Origin: Polaromonas sp.
GTDB lineage: Bacteria > Pseudomonadota > Gammaproteobacteria > Burkholderiales > Burkholderiaceae_C
Direction of reading: 5' to 3'
NCBI GenBank assembly: GCA_028292745.1
Contig: JAQGLT010000086.1
Coordinates: forward strand, 1 to 49,856
Length of the DNA: 49,856 nt
The stretch's first letter is position 1, and every line of letters starts with the position of its first letter. The notes below the pieces were generated by a model. That model worked only from the letters and a program-made list of their open reading frames with translations, had not been told where the DNA came from and ran no database searches. The position numbers and the translations under genes are program-made. Positions 29,673 to 42,063 of the stretch are shown here, in pieces.

Positions 29673-30619
29673 ACTTCAAACGTTGGACAACCGCCGTGGC
29701 CCTGGCCATGAGCTTCACCACGGGCGCTTTTGCCGAGCCCGCGCGCGTCATGATCCCCGCCAACCCGGGCGGTGGCTGGGACGGCCTGGGCCGCCAGATG
29801 TTCGCCGCCATGAACCAGGCCAAGGTGTTCACCGAGGGCGCCACCTTCATCAACAAGGGCGGCGCAGCAGGCACCATCGGCCTGGCCGAATTCGTGCGCA
29901 CCACCAAGGGCGACGACAACGCCGTGATGGCGATGGGCGTGATCATGATCGGCGGCGCCATCTCCAACAAGATGCCGGTGACGACCAAGGACGTGACGCC
30001 GCTGGCGCGCCTGACCAACGAGTACAACGCGATCGCGGTGCCGGCGGACTCGCCGATCAAGACCGTGGCGGACTTCATGGCCGCGCTCAAGCGTGACCCA
30101 GGCGCGCTCGCGGTGGGCGGCGGCTCGGCCGGCGGCGTGGACCATGTGATGCTGGCGCTGCTGGCCCGCCAGAGCGGGGTGCCGGCGGACAAGATCAACT
30201 TCGTCGCGTTCTCCGGCGGCGAGATCCTGGCCGCCCTGGGCGGCGGCAAGATCAAGGCCGCCATCTCGGGCACCAGCGAGTTCCGTCAGTTCGCCGACAC
30301 CGGACGCATCCGCATCATCGCGGTATCCGGGCCCGCGCGCGTCGAGGGCGTCAATGCACCGACGCTCAAGGAGTCGGGCATTCCGGTGGAGGTCGGCAAC
30401 TGGCGCGGGGTCGTCGGCGCACAGGGCATGAGCGCGGCCGGCAAGAAGATGTGGCTCGACCGCCTGAACAAGATGCACGCCTCGGCCGAGTGGAAGCAAA
30501 CGCTCAAGACCCAGGGCTGGGACGACGCGTACCTTGAGGGCGACAAGTTCGAGGCCTTCCTGCGCGCCGAAGAGGCGGCCTGGAGCACGGCGCTGAAAGA
30601 TGTCGGCATCCTGAAGTGA
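29669..30619 (+). CDS. tctC: TTT transporter periplasmic binding protein (second set)
   Basis: A 316-residue TctC-family receptor with a signal peptide ([20 protein letters not shown]) and mature start [21 protein letters not shown]. Family pattern [14 protein letters not shown] and [21 protein letters not shown] are present. The ATG lies 10 bases after an AAGGAG site and overlaps the prpB stop. It differs clearly from the first TctC in this window, so a different ligand is likely. Its position inside a methylcitrate-type catabolic operon suggests a C6/C7 tricarboxylate such as 2-methylcitrate or aconitate. Confidence 0.88.
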   Translation: MNFKRWTTAVALAMSFTTGAFAEPARVMIPANPGGGWDGLGRQMFAAMNQAKVFTEGATFINKGGAAGTIGLAEFVRTTKGDDNAVMAMGVIMIGGAISNKMPVTTKDVTPLARLTNEYNAIAVPADSPIKTVADFMAALKRDPGALAVGGGSAGGVDHVMLALLARQSGVPADKINFVAFSGGEILAALGGGKIKAAISGTSEFRQFADTGRIRIIAVSGPARVEGVNAPTLKESGIPVEVGNWRGVVGAQGMSAAGKKMWLDRLNKMHASAEWKQTLKTQGWDDAYLEGDKFEAFLRAEEAAWSTALKDVGILK

Positions 30620-31089
30620 GGGCTCCAGAGTTGCCTCGGCGCTGGTGGCTGGGCGCGGGCGTTGTAGCGCTGGGCGCCGTGTGGCTGTGGGGCGCCCGCT
30701 CCATTGTCTCGACCACGCACTTCATCGGCCTCGGCCCGTCGGCCATGATCACCGCGATAGGCGCCGGCCTGGTCGTGCTGGGCCTGTTGCTGGGCTGGCA
30801 GGAGTGGCATGGCCTGGCGGCGCCCGTGGAGGATGAAGAAGGCGCGGGGCCCTTTTCCGGCCGCCGCTTCGCGCTGGCGGTGGCGGGCATCGCCCTGCCG
30901 CTGGTGGCCATGGCGCCGTTGGGCTTTCCAATCACCGCGATGGGCACCTTCGCGCTGGTGGCGCGCGCCTTCGGCTCGCGCCGCCTGTTGCTGGACCTGC
31001 TGATCGGCGCCGTGCTGGGCGTCCTGCTCTGGTGGCTGTTTTCCAAGCTGGGCGTACACCTGGGCAAGTTTTTGCCGCTCGTGCGTTGA
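30616..31089 (+). CDS. tctB: TTT transporter small membrane subunit (second set)
   Basis: A 157-residue TctB-like protein with four predicted helices (residues about 10-28, 40-62, 87-110 and 122-145) and the family-like [25 protein letters not shown]. It begins at a GTG that overlaps the tctC stop (GTGA). It is followed by a short pentanucleotide repeat before tctA. Small inner-membrane subunit of the operon's dedicated transporter. Confidence 0.82.
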   Translation: MRAPELPRRWWLGAGVVALGAVWLWGARSIVSTTHFIGLGPSAMITAIGAGLVVLGLLLGWQEWHGLAAPVEDEEGAGPFSGRRFALAVAGIALPLVAMAPLGFPITAMGTFALVARAFGSRRLLLDLLIGAVLGVLLWWLFSKLGVHLGKFLPLVR

Positions 31090-31109
31090 ACTGAACTGAA
31101 CTGAACTGA
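31087..31109 (+). repeat. Pentanucleotide tandem repeat before tctA
   Basis: Four copies of TGAAC followed by TGAG lie between the tctB stop and the tctA ATG, in the place of the ribosome-binding site. The first TGA is the tctB stop codon. Gain or loss of units would change the spacing and context of the tctA start without touching coding frames. Confidence 0.85.
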
Positions 31110-31111
31110 GC

Positions 31112-32601
31112 ATGGACACCCTGAACCACCTGATCGCCGGCTTCGGCGTCGCCCTGCAGCCGATGAACCTGCTGTGGGCACTGATCGGCTGCGCCCTGGG
31201 CACGGCCGTGGGCGTGCTGCCCGGCATCGGCCCGGCGCTGACCATTGCCCTGTTGATGCCGCTGACCGCCAAGGTGGCGCCCGCCTCGGCCTTCATCATG
31301 TTCGCCGGCATCCTGTACGGCGCCATGTACGGCGGCTCGACCACCTCCATCCTGCTGAACACGCCGGGCGAAAGCGGCTCGGTGATGACGGCCCTGGAGG
31401 GCAACCGCATGGCGCGCAACGGACGCGGCGCTGCGGCGCTGGCCACCGCCGCCATCGGCTCCTTCGTGGCCGGCACCCTGGGCACCCTGGCCCTGACCTT
31501 CCTGGCGCCGGCCATCGCCGATCTGGCCTTCGTGTTCGGCCCCGAGGACTACTTCGCGCTGATGGTGCTGGCCTTCTGTTCGGTGTCTGCCGTCATGGGC
31601 AAGTCCACGCTGCGCGGCCTGATCGCGCTGTTTGTCGGCCTGGCCCTGGGCAGCATCGGCATCGACGCGCAGACCGGCCAGCCGCGCATGACCTTCGGCC
31701 ATCCCGAACTGCTGGACGGCATTGCTTTCACCGTGGTGCTGGTGGCCTTGTTCGCCATTGGCGAAGGGCTGTACCTGGCCAGCCGCCATGGCAACGCGGC
31801 GGCGGCGCTCAATCCTCTGCAAGGGGGCACGCGGATGACGCGCGCCGACTGGGCACGTTCCTGGAAACCCTGGCTGCGCGGCACCCTGCTCGGCTTCCCC
31901 ATCGGTTCGCTGCCGGCCGGCGGCACCGAGATCCCGACGTTCCTGTCGTACACGCTGGAGCGCCGGCTGAGCAAGCATCCCGAGGAGTTCGGCCACGGCG
32001 CCATCGAAGGCGTGGCCGGGCCCGAGGCGGCCAACAACGCCGCCGCAGCCGGCATGCTGGTGCCGCTGCTGACCCTCGGCCTGCCGAGCACGGCCACTGC
32101 CGCCGTGCTGCTGGCCGCTTTCCAGAACTACGGCCTGCAGCCCGGCCCGATGCTGTTCACGAGCAACCCGCAGCTGCTGTGGGGACTGATCGCGTCGCTC
32201 TACATCGGCAACGTGATCCTGCTGGTGCTCAACCTGCCGCTGGTGGGCCTGTGGGTGCGCCTGCTGCTGATCCCACGGCCTTACATCTACGCCGGCATCG
32301 TGGTGTTCGCGCTGGTCGGCGTCTGGGGCATCTCCACCTCCTGGATGGACCTGGCGCTGCTGGTCGGCCTTGGCCTGCTGGGCTATGTGGCGCGCGTCCA
32401 TGGCTTCCCCATCGCGCCGGCCCTGATCGGGCTGATCCTGGGCCCGCAGGCCGAGATCCAGTTGCGCCGCGCGCTGGCGGTGAGCCAGGGCGACTTCTGG
32501 GTGCTGGTGAGCACCCCGATTTCCATCGGCCTGCTGGCCTGCGCGGGGTGCGCGCTGCTGCTGCCCTCGCTGCTGCGGTGGCGCCGCTCCGGTAGCGCCC
32601 G

Positions 32602-32605
<4 letters not shown>
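31112..32605 (+). CDS. tctA: TTT transporter large membrane subunit (second set)
   Basis: A 497-residue TctA-family permease with about a dozen helices. The paired glycine-rich motifs are [21 protein letters not shown] near residues 31-51 and [20 protein letters not shown] near 256-275. [35 protein letters not shown] follows. It is the pore-forming subunit serving the second TctC. No convincing ribosome-binding site lies upstream, where the TGAAC repeat takes its place. The 3' end overlaps the aconitase start (ATGA), tying transport and catabolism in one transcript. Confidence 0.92.
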
Positions 32606-35190
<2,585 letters not shown>

Positions 35191-35192
35191 CC

Positions 35193-36311
35193 ATGGACCA
35201 GATCAGTTTTCCGACCGTGTACATGCGCGGAGGCACCAGCCGCGCCCTGTTCTTTCGCCAGCAGGACCTGCCCGGGCGCGCCGCCTGGGACGCGATCTTT
35301 GCCGCCGCGCTGGGCACGCCGGACCCGCACGGGCGCCAGCTCGACGGCATGGGCGGCGGGATCTCCTCCTTGTCCAAGGTGGCGGTGGTCGGCCCGCCCT
35401 CGCGGCCCGATGCCGACGTCGACTACACCTTCGCCCAGGTGCCGATCGACGCCGCCGTGGTGCAGTACAAGGGCAACTGCGGCAACATCTCCTCGGCGGT
35501 CGGTCCCTACGCGGTGGACGAGGGCCTGGTGCCGGCGCAGGGCGACAGCGCCATCGTGCGCATCCACAACACCAACACCGGCAAGATCATCGTGGCGCGC
35601 TTCCCGCTGGCCGGCGGCAAGGCGGCCGTCGACGGCGACTTCGTGCTGCAGGGCGTGGCCGGGGCCGGGGCGCCGGTGCGGCTCTCGTTCCTAGACCCCG
35701 GCGGCGCCGCCACCGGGCGTCTGCTGCCCACCGGCCAGCCGCGCGGCACGCTGGAGGTTGCGGGCCTGGGTCTGCTGGAGGTGTCCCTGATCGACACGGC
35801 CAATCCGGTGGTGATGCTGCGCGCCGCATCGCTGGGCCTGCGCGGCGACGAGACGCCGGCTGCGATGAGCGCCGACCAAGCGTTGATCGCAGCTTGCGAA
35901 CAACTGCGCCGCAGCGCTGCGGTGGCGATGGGCTTGGCGGCCGACGTGCAGGAGGCCGCCAAGCGGGTGCGCAGCCTGCCGCTGGTGGCCCTCCTGTCCG
36001 AGCCGGGGCAGCCGGGCTGCCACATCCGCGTGCGCATGCTCTCCTCCGGGCAGCCACACCTGGCGACGCCGCTCACTGGCGGCATGTGCGTGGCGGCCGC
36101 CATGCACATCGAAGGCACGGTGGCCCATGGCATGGGCCTGCGCCCCGAGGGCGACGATGTCTGCATTGAGCACCCTAGCGGCATTTTGCGCGTGGGCGCC
36201 CGGGTGCTGGTGCGCGGCGGCGCGGTGGAGGTCACCGAAACGGCGGTCTACCGCAGCGCCCGCCGGCTGATGGACGGGCGCGTCTACGTGCCGGCGTCGC
36301 GGCTTCCTTGA
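35193..36311 (+). CDS. prpF: PrpF-family (methyl)aconitate isomerase
   Basis: A 372-residue PrpF protein with the tandem diaminopimelate-epimerase-like fold. The start FPTVYMRGGTSRALFF is diagnostic. Other marks are LDGMGGGISSLSKVAVV, the catalytic-side cysteine region YKGNCGNISSAVGPYA, NTNTGKIIVARFPL and the C-terminal LTGGMCVAAAMHIEG. Known members shift the double bond of trans-2-methylaconitate, trans-aconitate or related acids (also 4-oxalomesaconate tautomerases). Here it would feed trans isomers to the hydratase. It begins two bases after the aconitase stop and ends the operon; the next gene is convergent. Confidence 0.9.
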   Translation: MDQISFPTVYMRGGTSRALFFRQQDLPGRAAWDAIFAAALGTPDPHGRQLDGMGGGISSLSKVAVVGPPSRPDADVDYTFAQVPIDAAVVQYKGNCGNISSAVGPYAVDEGLVPAQGDSAIVRIHNTNTGKIIVARFPLAGGKAAVDGDFVLQGVAGAGAPVRLSFLDPGGAATGRLLPTGQPRGTLEVAGLGLLEVSLIDTANPVVMLRAASLGLRGDETPAAMSADQALIAACEQLRRSAAVAMGLAADVQEAAKRVRSLPLVALLSEPGQPGCHIRVRMLSSGQPHLATPLTGGMCVAAAMHIEGTVAHGMGLRPEGDDVCIEHPSGILRVGARVLVRGGAVEVTETAVYRSARRLMDGRVYVPASRLP

Positions 36312-36486
36312 GCGCCTTCAGGCCACAGGGCTGGTGCTGACCTTCATTGGCCTGCACGGCAAAGGGTACGAAACTGCTGGCACGCAAGCAAAACCAAGGC
36401 TCGCCGGGTTGATGGAAAACTTGGGCCCGCACCTTTCAAGTAGGGTCTACCTTTGAAACACGATAGAACGCGGGAGAATTCGAGGG

Positions 36487-37887
36487 CTACCGGGAAGGCT
36501 GTGTCGGCCACCAGATGCTTGCACGCAATCCTTGACCATCTGTGCGATGGTCGAGTTTCATGACACCACCATGCTTCTCAGCAATTGCGCGTGCAATAGC
36601 CAGGCCAAGTCCGGATCCACTGCCATTGGCCTCATTTCTGATGAATCTGTGGCCTAGAAGGTCTCTGTCGCTATCAGATATGCCTGGTCCGCTGTCGATC
36701 ACTGAGAGACTCCACCCCAAGCTGTCACCGGCTGAAAAAATGGTTATTTCCCCGCCCTTGGGGGTAAAAGCTACTGCGTTTGCCACCAGGTTAAGCAGGG
36801 CCTCTCGCAACAGCTCTCGGTCACCGGCGGCAAGTATTGCCGGGTCTCGGCGCTGGATCCCGAGATCAATGTCCTTGGCGCGCGCTTGAGGCATTTGACT
36901 CAGGGCCACATCACGCACGAGCTCGGCAAGATCGAATTCGTGAATCTGTAGCGCAGCAGCGTCACTGCGGGCCAGGACCAGCAGCTGGTTGGTCGTGTGC
37001 GTGGCCCGAGTAATTTCCAATCGCAATGCCGCCAGTGCTTGCTTAACCAACTCCGGCGTCTCCTCGCCAATCGCATAATCCACCTGCATTTGAAGGGTAG
37101 TCAGATGGGTGCGCAACTGATGCGAGGCATCATCGACAAACTCCCGTTGTTGCAGGGTTAGGTTATGTGAGCGCTGCATATGCTGGTTCACGGCCTGCAC
37201 CAGCGGCACCACTTCCGTGGGCAGTCCACTTCCATCGATAGGTGTCAGGTCATTCTCGCTTTGAGCGCTAACCTGCAAGGCAAGCCGGGCGAGCGGTCTG
37301 AGTGCCAGAGCCACAACCAGGGCTGCACACAGCAACGTAAATGAAAATATCAGGCCATCGCGAACTGCAGCGCGTGAAACGAAGCGTCGGGTAAATTCTT
37401 GCCGGGATTTAACGCCTTCCGCAACCTGGATCAAGACACTACGAGCAGGACTTTGTGCCAACGGCTTTTCCAGCGCCGCGACATAGGCGACGAGTCGCAC
37501 TGCTTCCCCAAAATAGACCGCGTCATAAAAGACGGGTAGGTTCTTCTTCAACACCATCGGTGGAGATGGCAAATCCGGACTGCCAATCTCAACAAGGCCG
37601 TCTGAACTCGCAACCCGAAAATGGATCTGATCACTAGCGGTAAGTTCGAAAAACTCAAACATTCGATAAGGCAGCTCCACCGAGAGCCCACCGGAATCTG
37701 TGGAGATGTTGGCTGCAATGGATTTGGCTGCCCCTAGCAATGAGCGGTCATAAGCCGCGTTGGCCGCGTCGAGAGCGTTGTAATGCGTCATCCACAATCC
37801 CGCTGTGGAAATGGTCGCCAACACCGGAAGGAGCGAAAGGAAAAGCCGTAGCCGTAAGCTGATGTTTCTAGGCCTCTTCCAGCGCAT
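36487..37887 (-). CDS. TctE-like sensor histidine kinase
   Basis: A 466-residue membrane kinase. A transmembrane helix near residues 14-38 and another near 170-190 bracket a periplasmic 2CSK_N-type sensor domain, as in TctE. The HisKA box has His256 in DASHQLRTHL; position 261 is His where this family almost always has Pro. The ATPase shows NLVANAVAFTPKGG (N box), DSGPGISDSD (G1) and GSGSGLGLAIARAI (G2). The ATG at 37887 overlaps the response regulator by 20 bp. In relatives TctDE-type systems sense tricarboxylates and switch on tct genes. Here it lies downstream of, and convergent with, the prp-tct operon. Confidence 0.88.
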   Translation of the reverse strand: MRWKRPRNISLRLRLFLSLLPVLATISTAGLWMTHYNALDAANAAYDRSLLGAAKSIAANISTDSGGLSVELPYRMFEFFELTASDQIHFRVASSDGLVEIGSPDLPSPPMVLKKNLPVFYDAVYFGEAVRLVAYVAALEKPLAQSPARSVLIQVAEGVKSRQEFTRRFVSRAAVRDGLIFSFTLLCAALVVALALRPLARLALQVSAQSENDLTPIDGSGLPTEVVPLVQAVNQHMQRSHNLTLQQREFVDDASHQLRTHLTTLQMQVDYAIGEETPELVKQALAALRLEITRATHTTNQLLVLARSDAAALQIHEFDLAELVRDVALSQMPQARAKDIDLGIQRRDPAILAAGDRELLREALLNLVANAVAFTPKGGEITIFSAGDSLGWSLSVIDSGPGISDSDRDLLGHRFIRNEANGSGSGLGLAIARAIAEKHGGVMKLDHRTDGQGLRASIWWPTQPSR

Positions 37888-38536
37888 ACCCCAATCCTCG
37901 CATGGTGACAATACGCACGCCCCTGCCCTCCAGTCTCTTGCGCACCCTGTGGACAAAAACCTCCACCGCCTCGGGGTGAACATCCTGGTCATCCGAGAAA
38001 ACACGGTCAAGAATTTGCTGCTTGGACATTGGCTCGCCACTATGCTGGATCAGAACTCTTAAAACAGCATGTTTCCTTGGCGAAAGCATCAGAATTTCAC
38101 CGCATAGCGAAAACTGTTTTTTCTGAACATCAAAAATTAACGAGCCGCAACACAAACGCGAATGTTCATTACCCCGCGCACGGCGAACAAGCGCGTGAAG
38201 GCGCGCCTCAAGTTCAACCAACGCAAATGGCTTTGCCAAGAAATCGTCGGCCCCTGCATTGAGAGCCATGACCCGTTCGTTTAAAGAATCACGTGCGGTC
38301 AGAATAATTGTCGGAAGGCGCTGATCCCGTGCGCGGAGACGCTTCAGCACTTCCAGGCCGTCCATGCCCGGCATGCCCAAGTCCAAGATCAAGACATCAT
38401 GGTCGTTATTTTGCAAGGAAACATCGGCCAGCTTTCCATTGTTAACCCACTCGACTTGGATGCCCACGCCTTCAAGCGCCTTGCTTAGCCAAGTGCCTAA
38501 GGTTTGTTCGTCCTCTGCCAAAAGTGCGCGCATCAC
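37868..38536 (-). CDS. OmpR-family response regulator, TctD-like
   Basis: A 222-residue regulator with a receiver domain (acidic pocket EDE at 8-10, phospho-acceptor Asp52 in LILDLGMPGMDG, Thr in LTARDS, Lys in AKPFAL) and a C-terminal winged helix (LSPRKHAVLRVLIQHSG, VEVFVHRVRKRLEGRGVRIVTMRGLGY). Two ATGs in a row (38536 and 38533) could start it. It is followed by the sensor kinase with a 20-bp overlap. By family and location it is the likely activator of one or both tct systems in this window. The gene pair is noticeably richer in A/T than the surrounding operons. Confidence 0.9.
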   Translation of the reverse strand: MMRALLAEDEQTLGTWLSKALEGVGIQVEWVNNGKLADVSLQNNDHDVLILDLGMPGMDGLEVLKRLRARDQRLPTIILTARDSLNERVMALNAGADDFLAKPFALVELEARLHALVRRARGNEHSRLCCGSLIFDVQKKQFSLCGEILMLSPRKHAVLRVLIQHSGEPMSKQQILDRVFSDDQDVHPEAVEVFVHRVRKRLEGRGVRIVTMRGLGYALEEA

Positions 38537-38959
38537 ATCATGCTAACTATGCTGTCCAAGGACGCCATAGGAAATCCTCGAATTGGTTATTTGGGGTTTG
38601 ACTGTCCTCATGCTTTTTTTCATGTCTTTATGTGGGCATATGCTGCATGGAATTTGCTTTCGCCATGCTTTCAGCCCCAACTTGCATAAAAACTTTTTGC
38701 GACTGCGTACTATTTCAACTACTCATCTGATGCAATGCTGGCGCAAGCAGCTGTTTCTTTAAATGGGCTATGAGGTGCCCATCGTATTTCGGTTTCAAGC
38801 GGACTGCACTTGTGCCGCCAGGGATTGCTGAGCAGCGTGCTTGCTGATCAAGTTCTCAAGGGACTGAACTGGTGAGCTGTAGCTCACAGTGCCCTTCAAA
38901 ACCTTCAGGGAAGATTTTGAAGGGCACTGAAAATAAGCGATATTCCAATTTGGAATAAG
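38537..38959. other. Gene-free stretch with strong inverted repeats
   Basis: No gene is supported. GTGAGCTGTAGCTCAC (38872-38887) is a hairpin with seven-base arms. It abuts a perfect 15-bp inverted repeat, CAGTGCCCTTCAAAA at 38887-38901 and its complement at 38915-38929, with a 13-base loop. ATTCCAATTTGGAAT follows at 38942-38956. The A/T-rich bases next to 38536 probably hold the promoter of the response-regulator gene. Confidence 0.6.
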
Positions 38960-38998
38960 AAAAAGGGTTTGCCATTACTTTCGTAGCAGCAAACCCTT
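38960..38998 (-). terminator. Rho-independent terminator of the tRNA cluster
   Basis: On the minus strand AAGGGTTTGC and GCAAACCCTT form a 10-bp stem around a 16-base loop, followed by a run of T. It begins a few bases after the 3' end of tRNA-Asp, the last tRNA of the cluster. Confidence 0.85.
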
Positions 38999-39004
38999 CA
39001 AATA

Positions 39005-39081
39005 TGGCGGAGCGGACGGGACTCGAACCCGCGACCCCCGGCGTGACAGGCCGGTATTCTAACCAACTGAACTACCACTCC
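39005..39081 (-). tRNA. tRNA-Asp (GTC)
   Basis: A 77-base cloverleaf with the acceptor stem GGAGTGG/CCGCTCC, D arm TAGTTCAGTTGGTTAGAATA, anticodon loop CTGTCAC with GTC, T arm GCGGGTTCGAGTCCCGT, and an encoded CCA. It is the last of three tRNA genes on the minus strand. Confidence 0.97.
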
Positions 39082-39162
39082 TGGTAGACAAGCGTTTTGC
39101 TCTTTCGAGCCAAGTGCTTGACAAACTTGTGCTTTTTCCCTTTGCCTTGCAGCAAAGAAATC

Positions 39163-39238
39163 TGGCGACCCCACGGGGATTCGAACCCCGGTACCTACCG
39201 TGAAAGGGTAGTGTCCTAGGCCTCTAGACGATGGGGTC
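39163..39238 (-). tRNA. tRNA-Glu (TTC)
   Basis: A 76-base cloverleaf with acceptor stem GACCCCA/TGGGGTC, D arm TCGTCTAGAGGCCTAGGACA, anticodon loop CTTTCAC with TTC, T arm CGGGGTTCGAATCCCCG, and an encoded CCA. It lies 81 bases upstream of tRNA-Asp in the direction of transcription. Confidence 0.97.
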
Positions 39239-39305
39239 TAAACCTGGGAACTTCCGAAGCAGGGTTTTTACACCCTGCCCAACCTCAAAAATCTTTTCAA
39301 CATCT

Positions 39306-39381
<76 letters not shown>

Positions 39382-39451
39382 TTTGCCATCAATTACTTGA
39401 TAACCTGTCGAGCCTCAAATTATAGCGAGAAAATTCAGCCTTTTCTATTTT

Positions 39452-40846
39452 TCAAACTAAATTCAGTTTGGCGACTACTTTTTCTTGCCCCATGAGTTCA
39501 ATCACTGCATCCAGCGAAGGCGTTTGCGGCGTTCCCATCAGCAGCACGCGCACCGGCATGGCCAGTTGCGGCATCTTCAGGCCGGTCTCTGCCAGCACCT
39601 GCTTGATCGCTGCGGCAATGGCCGCCTTGCTCCACTCGCAGGTTGAGAGCGCCTGGGCCAGCTTGGCAAGCGCGGGCCTTACCGCGTCGGTCACGTGCTT
39701 GTCGCTGTCTTCGGCAGCAGCTTGCCCGCCGGTAACAAGCAATTCAAGCCAGCCCGCCAGTTCAACCAATGTGCTACAGCGGTCCTTGAACAGGCTGCAG
39801 CCGCGCGCCAGCCAATCGGCATCTTGCGCCGGCACGCCTTGGGCACCCAGGAAACGCTGCACCAGTCTGGCGAGCGCGTCGTCCGTCGTGGTTTTCAGGT
39901 GCTGGGCATTGACCCAGCGCAGCTTGGCCTCGTCAAATTGCGCCGCGCTCTTGCCGAGATGGTCAAGGTTGAACCACTGCAGGAATTGCTCGCGGCTGAA
40001 AATCTCATCGTCGCCGTGGCTCCAGCCCAGGCGCGCCAGGTAGTTGACCATGGCATCGGGCAGGTAGCCCTCAGCGGCGTACTGCGTCACCGGCTTGGCG
40101 CCGTTTCGCTTGCTCATCTTCTCGCCCTGCTCGTTCAGCACGGTCGGCAGATGGGCATACACCGGCACCTCCCGGCCCAGGGCGCGGAAGATGTTGATCT
40201 GGCGCGGCGTGTTGTTCACATGGTCGTCACCCCGGATCACATGGGTGATCGCCATGTCCATGTCATCTACCACGACGCAGAAGTTATAGGTCGGCGTGCC
40301 GTCGGGCCGGGCAATCACCAAGTCGTCGAGCTCGTCGTTGCTGATCTCAATGCGGCCCTTGACCTTGTCGTCCCAAGCCACCGAGCCGCCTTGCGGATTT
40401 TTAAAACGCAGCACCGGCTGCACGCCTTCGGGAATGGCCGGCAGCACCTTGCCGGGCTCGGGTCGCCAGGTGCCGTCGTAGCGCGGTTTTTCTTTTGCTG
40501 CCGTCTGAGCTTCGCGCAGCGCGTCCAACTCGGCCATACTCATGTAGCAGGGATAGACATGGCCGGCGGCCTGCATCTCGGCCAGCACCGCCTTGTAGCG
40601 GTCCATGCGCTGCATCTGAAAAAATGGGCCTTCGTCGTAATCGAGCCCGAGCCAGCGCATGCCTTCGATGATCACATCGACGGCCAGCTGGCTGGAACGC
40701 TCGACATCGGTGTCCTCGATGCGCAGGATGAAGTCGCCGCCGGTGGCGCGGGCAAAGGCCCACGGATACAGCGCCGAGCGGATATTGCCGAGGTGGATGA
40801 AGCCGGTCGGCGACGGGGCGAAGCGGGTGCGGGTCTTGTTCGTCAT
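39452..40846 (-). CDS. gltX: Glutamyl-tRNA synthetase
   Basis: A 464-residue class I synthetase that charges tRNA-Glu. The HIGH-type motif is in [19 protein letters not shown] (residues 8-26). The catalytic region has [32 protein letters not shown] and the KMSKR loop ([10 protein letters not shown] near 240-249). The C-terminal anticodon-binding helical domain is complete. The ATG overlaps the metZ stop as ATGA. Its own substrate tRNA-Glu is encoded a few hundred bases downstream on the same strand, separated by tRNA-Ala. Confidence 0.97.
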   Translation of the reverse strand: MTNKTRTRFAPSPTGFIHLGNIRSALYPWAFARATGGDFILRIEDTDVERSSQLAVDVIIEGMRWLGLDYDEGPFFQMQRMDRYKAVLAEMQAAGHVYPCYMSMAELDALREAQTAAKEKPRYDGTWRPEPGKVLPAIPEGVQPVLRFKNPQGGSVAWDDKVKGRIEISNDELDDLVIARPDGTPTYNFCVVVDDMDMAITHVIRGDDHVNNTPRQINIFRALGREVPVYAHLPTVLNEQGEKMSKRNGAKPVTQYAAEGYLPDAMVNYLARLGWSHGDDEIFSREQFLQWFNLDHLGKSAAQFDEAKLRWVNAQHLKTTTDDALARLVQRFLGAQGVPAQDADWLARGCSLFKDRCSTLVELAGWLELLVTGGQAAAEDSDKHVTDAVRPALAKLAQALSTCEWSKAAIAAAIKQVLAETGLKMPQLAMPVRVLLMGTPQTPSLDAVIELMGQEKVVAKLNLV

Positions 40847-42060
40847 GTGATGTTGCCCAGGCCACGCGAGAGGTCGGCCTTGATGTCTTCGATATGGTCC
40901 AGCCCGACGGCCAGGCGGATCAGGCCTTGGCTGATGCCGGCGGCCTGCCGCTGCGCTTCGCTCAGGCGACCATGCGAGGTGGTGCCGGGGTGGCTGATGA
41001 TGGTTTTGGTGTCGCCCAGGTTGGTGGCAATGCTCACCACGCGGGTGCTGTTGATGACCTGAAAGGCGTTGGCGCGCGCCGCGTCGGCACTGTCGCCGCG
41101 CAGGTCGAACGACACCACAGCGCCGCCCTGCCCCGACTGCTGGCGCATCGCCAGGTCGTGCTGCGCATGCGACGCCAGGCCGGGGTAGTAGACCCGCGCC
41201 ACGCCGGGCTGCGCTTCAAGCCATTTCGCCACCGCCAGCGCGTTGGCGCACTGCGCCTGCATGCGGATGCCCAGCGTTTCCAGGCCCTTGAGTACGACCC
41301 AGGCATTGAACGGCGAGAGCGTCATGCCGGCGGTGCGGACTATCGGGCCGAACACATCGACGATCAGGCGCGACGGGCCGCAGATCGCCCCGGCCATGAC
41401 CCGGCCCTGGCCATCGAGGTACTTGGTGCCGGAATGGATGATCAGGTCGGCGCCCAGCTCGGCGGGCCGCTGCAGCGCCGGCGAGCAAAAGCAGTTGTCG
41501 ACCGCCAGCAGCGCGCCCGCGCCGTGCGCCAGACTGGCCAGCGCGGCGATGTCGCAGACCTCGGTTAGCGGGTTGGTCGGGGTTTCGGCGAACAGCAGCT
41601 TGGTGGTCGGGCGCAGGGCGGCGCGCCATTCGGCCACATCGGTCTGCGAGACAAAGGTGGTCTCGACGCCGAACTTGCCGAACTCGCGCCCGATCAGGGC
41701 AATCGTCGAGCCGAACATCGAGCGCGAGCAGACCACGTGGTCGCCGGCCTTGAGCAGGCCCATGCACATCATCAAAATCGCGCCCATGCCGGTCGAGGCG
41801 GCAATAGCCGCTTCGGTGCCTTCCAGCGCGGCCAGCCGGCGCTCGAAGCTGGTGACGGTCGGGTTCGAGGTGCGGCCGTAGGTGTAGCCGTCCTCTGTGC
41901 CGGCAAAGCGCCGCGCCGAGGTTTCGGCATCGGGCTGCAAAAAACCGCTGGTCAGATAAAGCGCTTCGGAGTTTTCGCCATGCTGGCTGGGCTCCAGCGC
42001 CACCCGCACGGCCAGCGTGTCGCGGTGCAGGTTGGGGGGAAGCTCTCTGCCGGTGGTCAT
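40843..42060 (-). CDS. metZ: O-succinylhomoserine sulfhydrylase
   Basis: A 405-residue PLP enzyme of the Cys/Met metabolism family that makes homocysteine from O-succinylhomoserine and sulfide in methionine synthesis. The PLP lysine is Lys213 in [13 protein letters not shown]. Also seen are [31 protein letters not shown], and the C-terminal [12 protein letters not shown]. The order purF-metZ matches the conserved betaproteobacterial and pseudomonad arrangement, which supports MetZ over MetB or MetC. It lies three bases after the purF stop and overlaps gltX. Confidence 0.93.
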   Translation of the reverse strand: MTTGRELPPNLHRDTLAVRVALEPSQHGENSEALYLTSGFLQPDAETSARRFAGTEDGYTYGRTSNPTVTSFERRLAALEGTEAAIAASTGMGAILMMCMGLLKAGDHVVCSRSMFGSTIALIGREFGKFGVETTFVSQTDVAEWRAALRPTTKLLFAETPTNPLTEVCDIAALASLAHGAGALLAVDNCFCSPALQRPAELGADLIIHSGTKYLDGQGRVMAGAICGPSRLIVDVFGPIVRTAGMTLSPFNAWVVLKGLETLGIRMQAQCANALAVAKWLEAQPGVARVYYPGLASHAQHDLAMRQQSGQGGAVVSFDLRGDSADAARANAFQVINSTRVVSIATNLGDTKTIISHPGTTSHGRLSEAQRQAAGISQGLIRLAVGLDHIEDIKADLSRGLGNIT

Positions 42061-42063
42061 GCC

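Noticed and set aside
38872..38956. Interpretation of the inverted repeats as a CRISPR array
   Set aside because: There are no regularly spaced direct repeats and no cas genes in the window.
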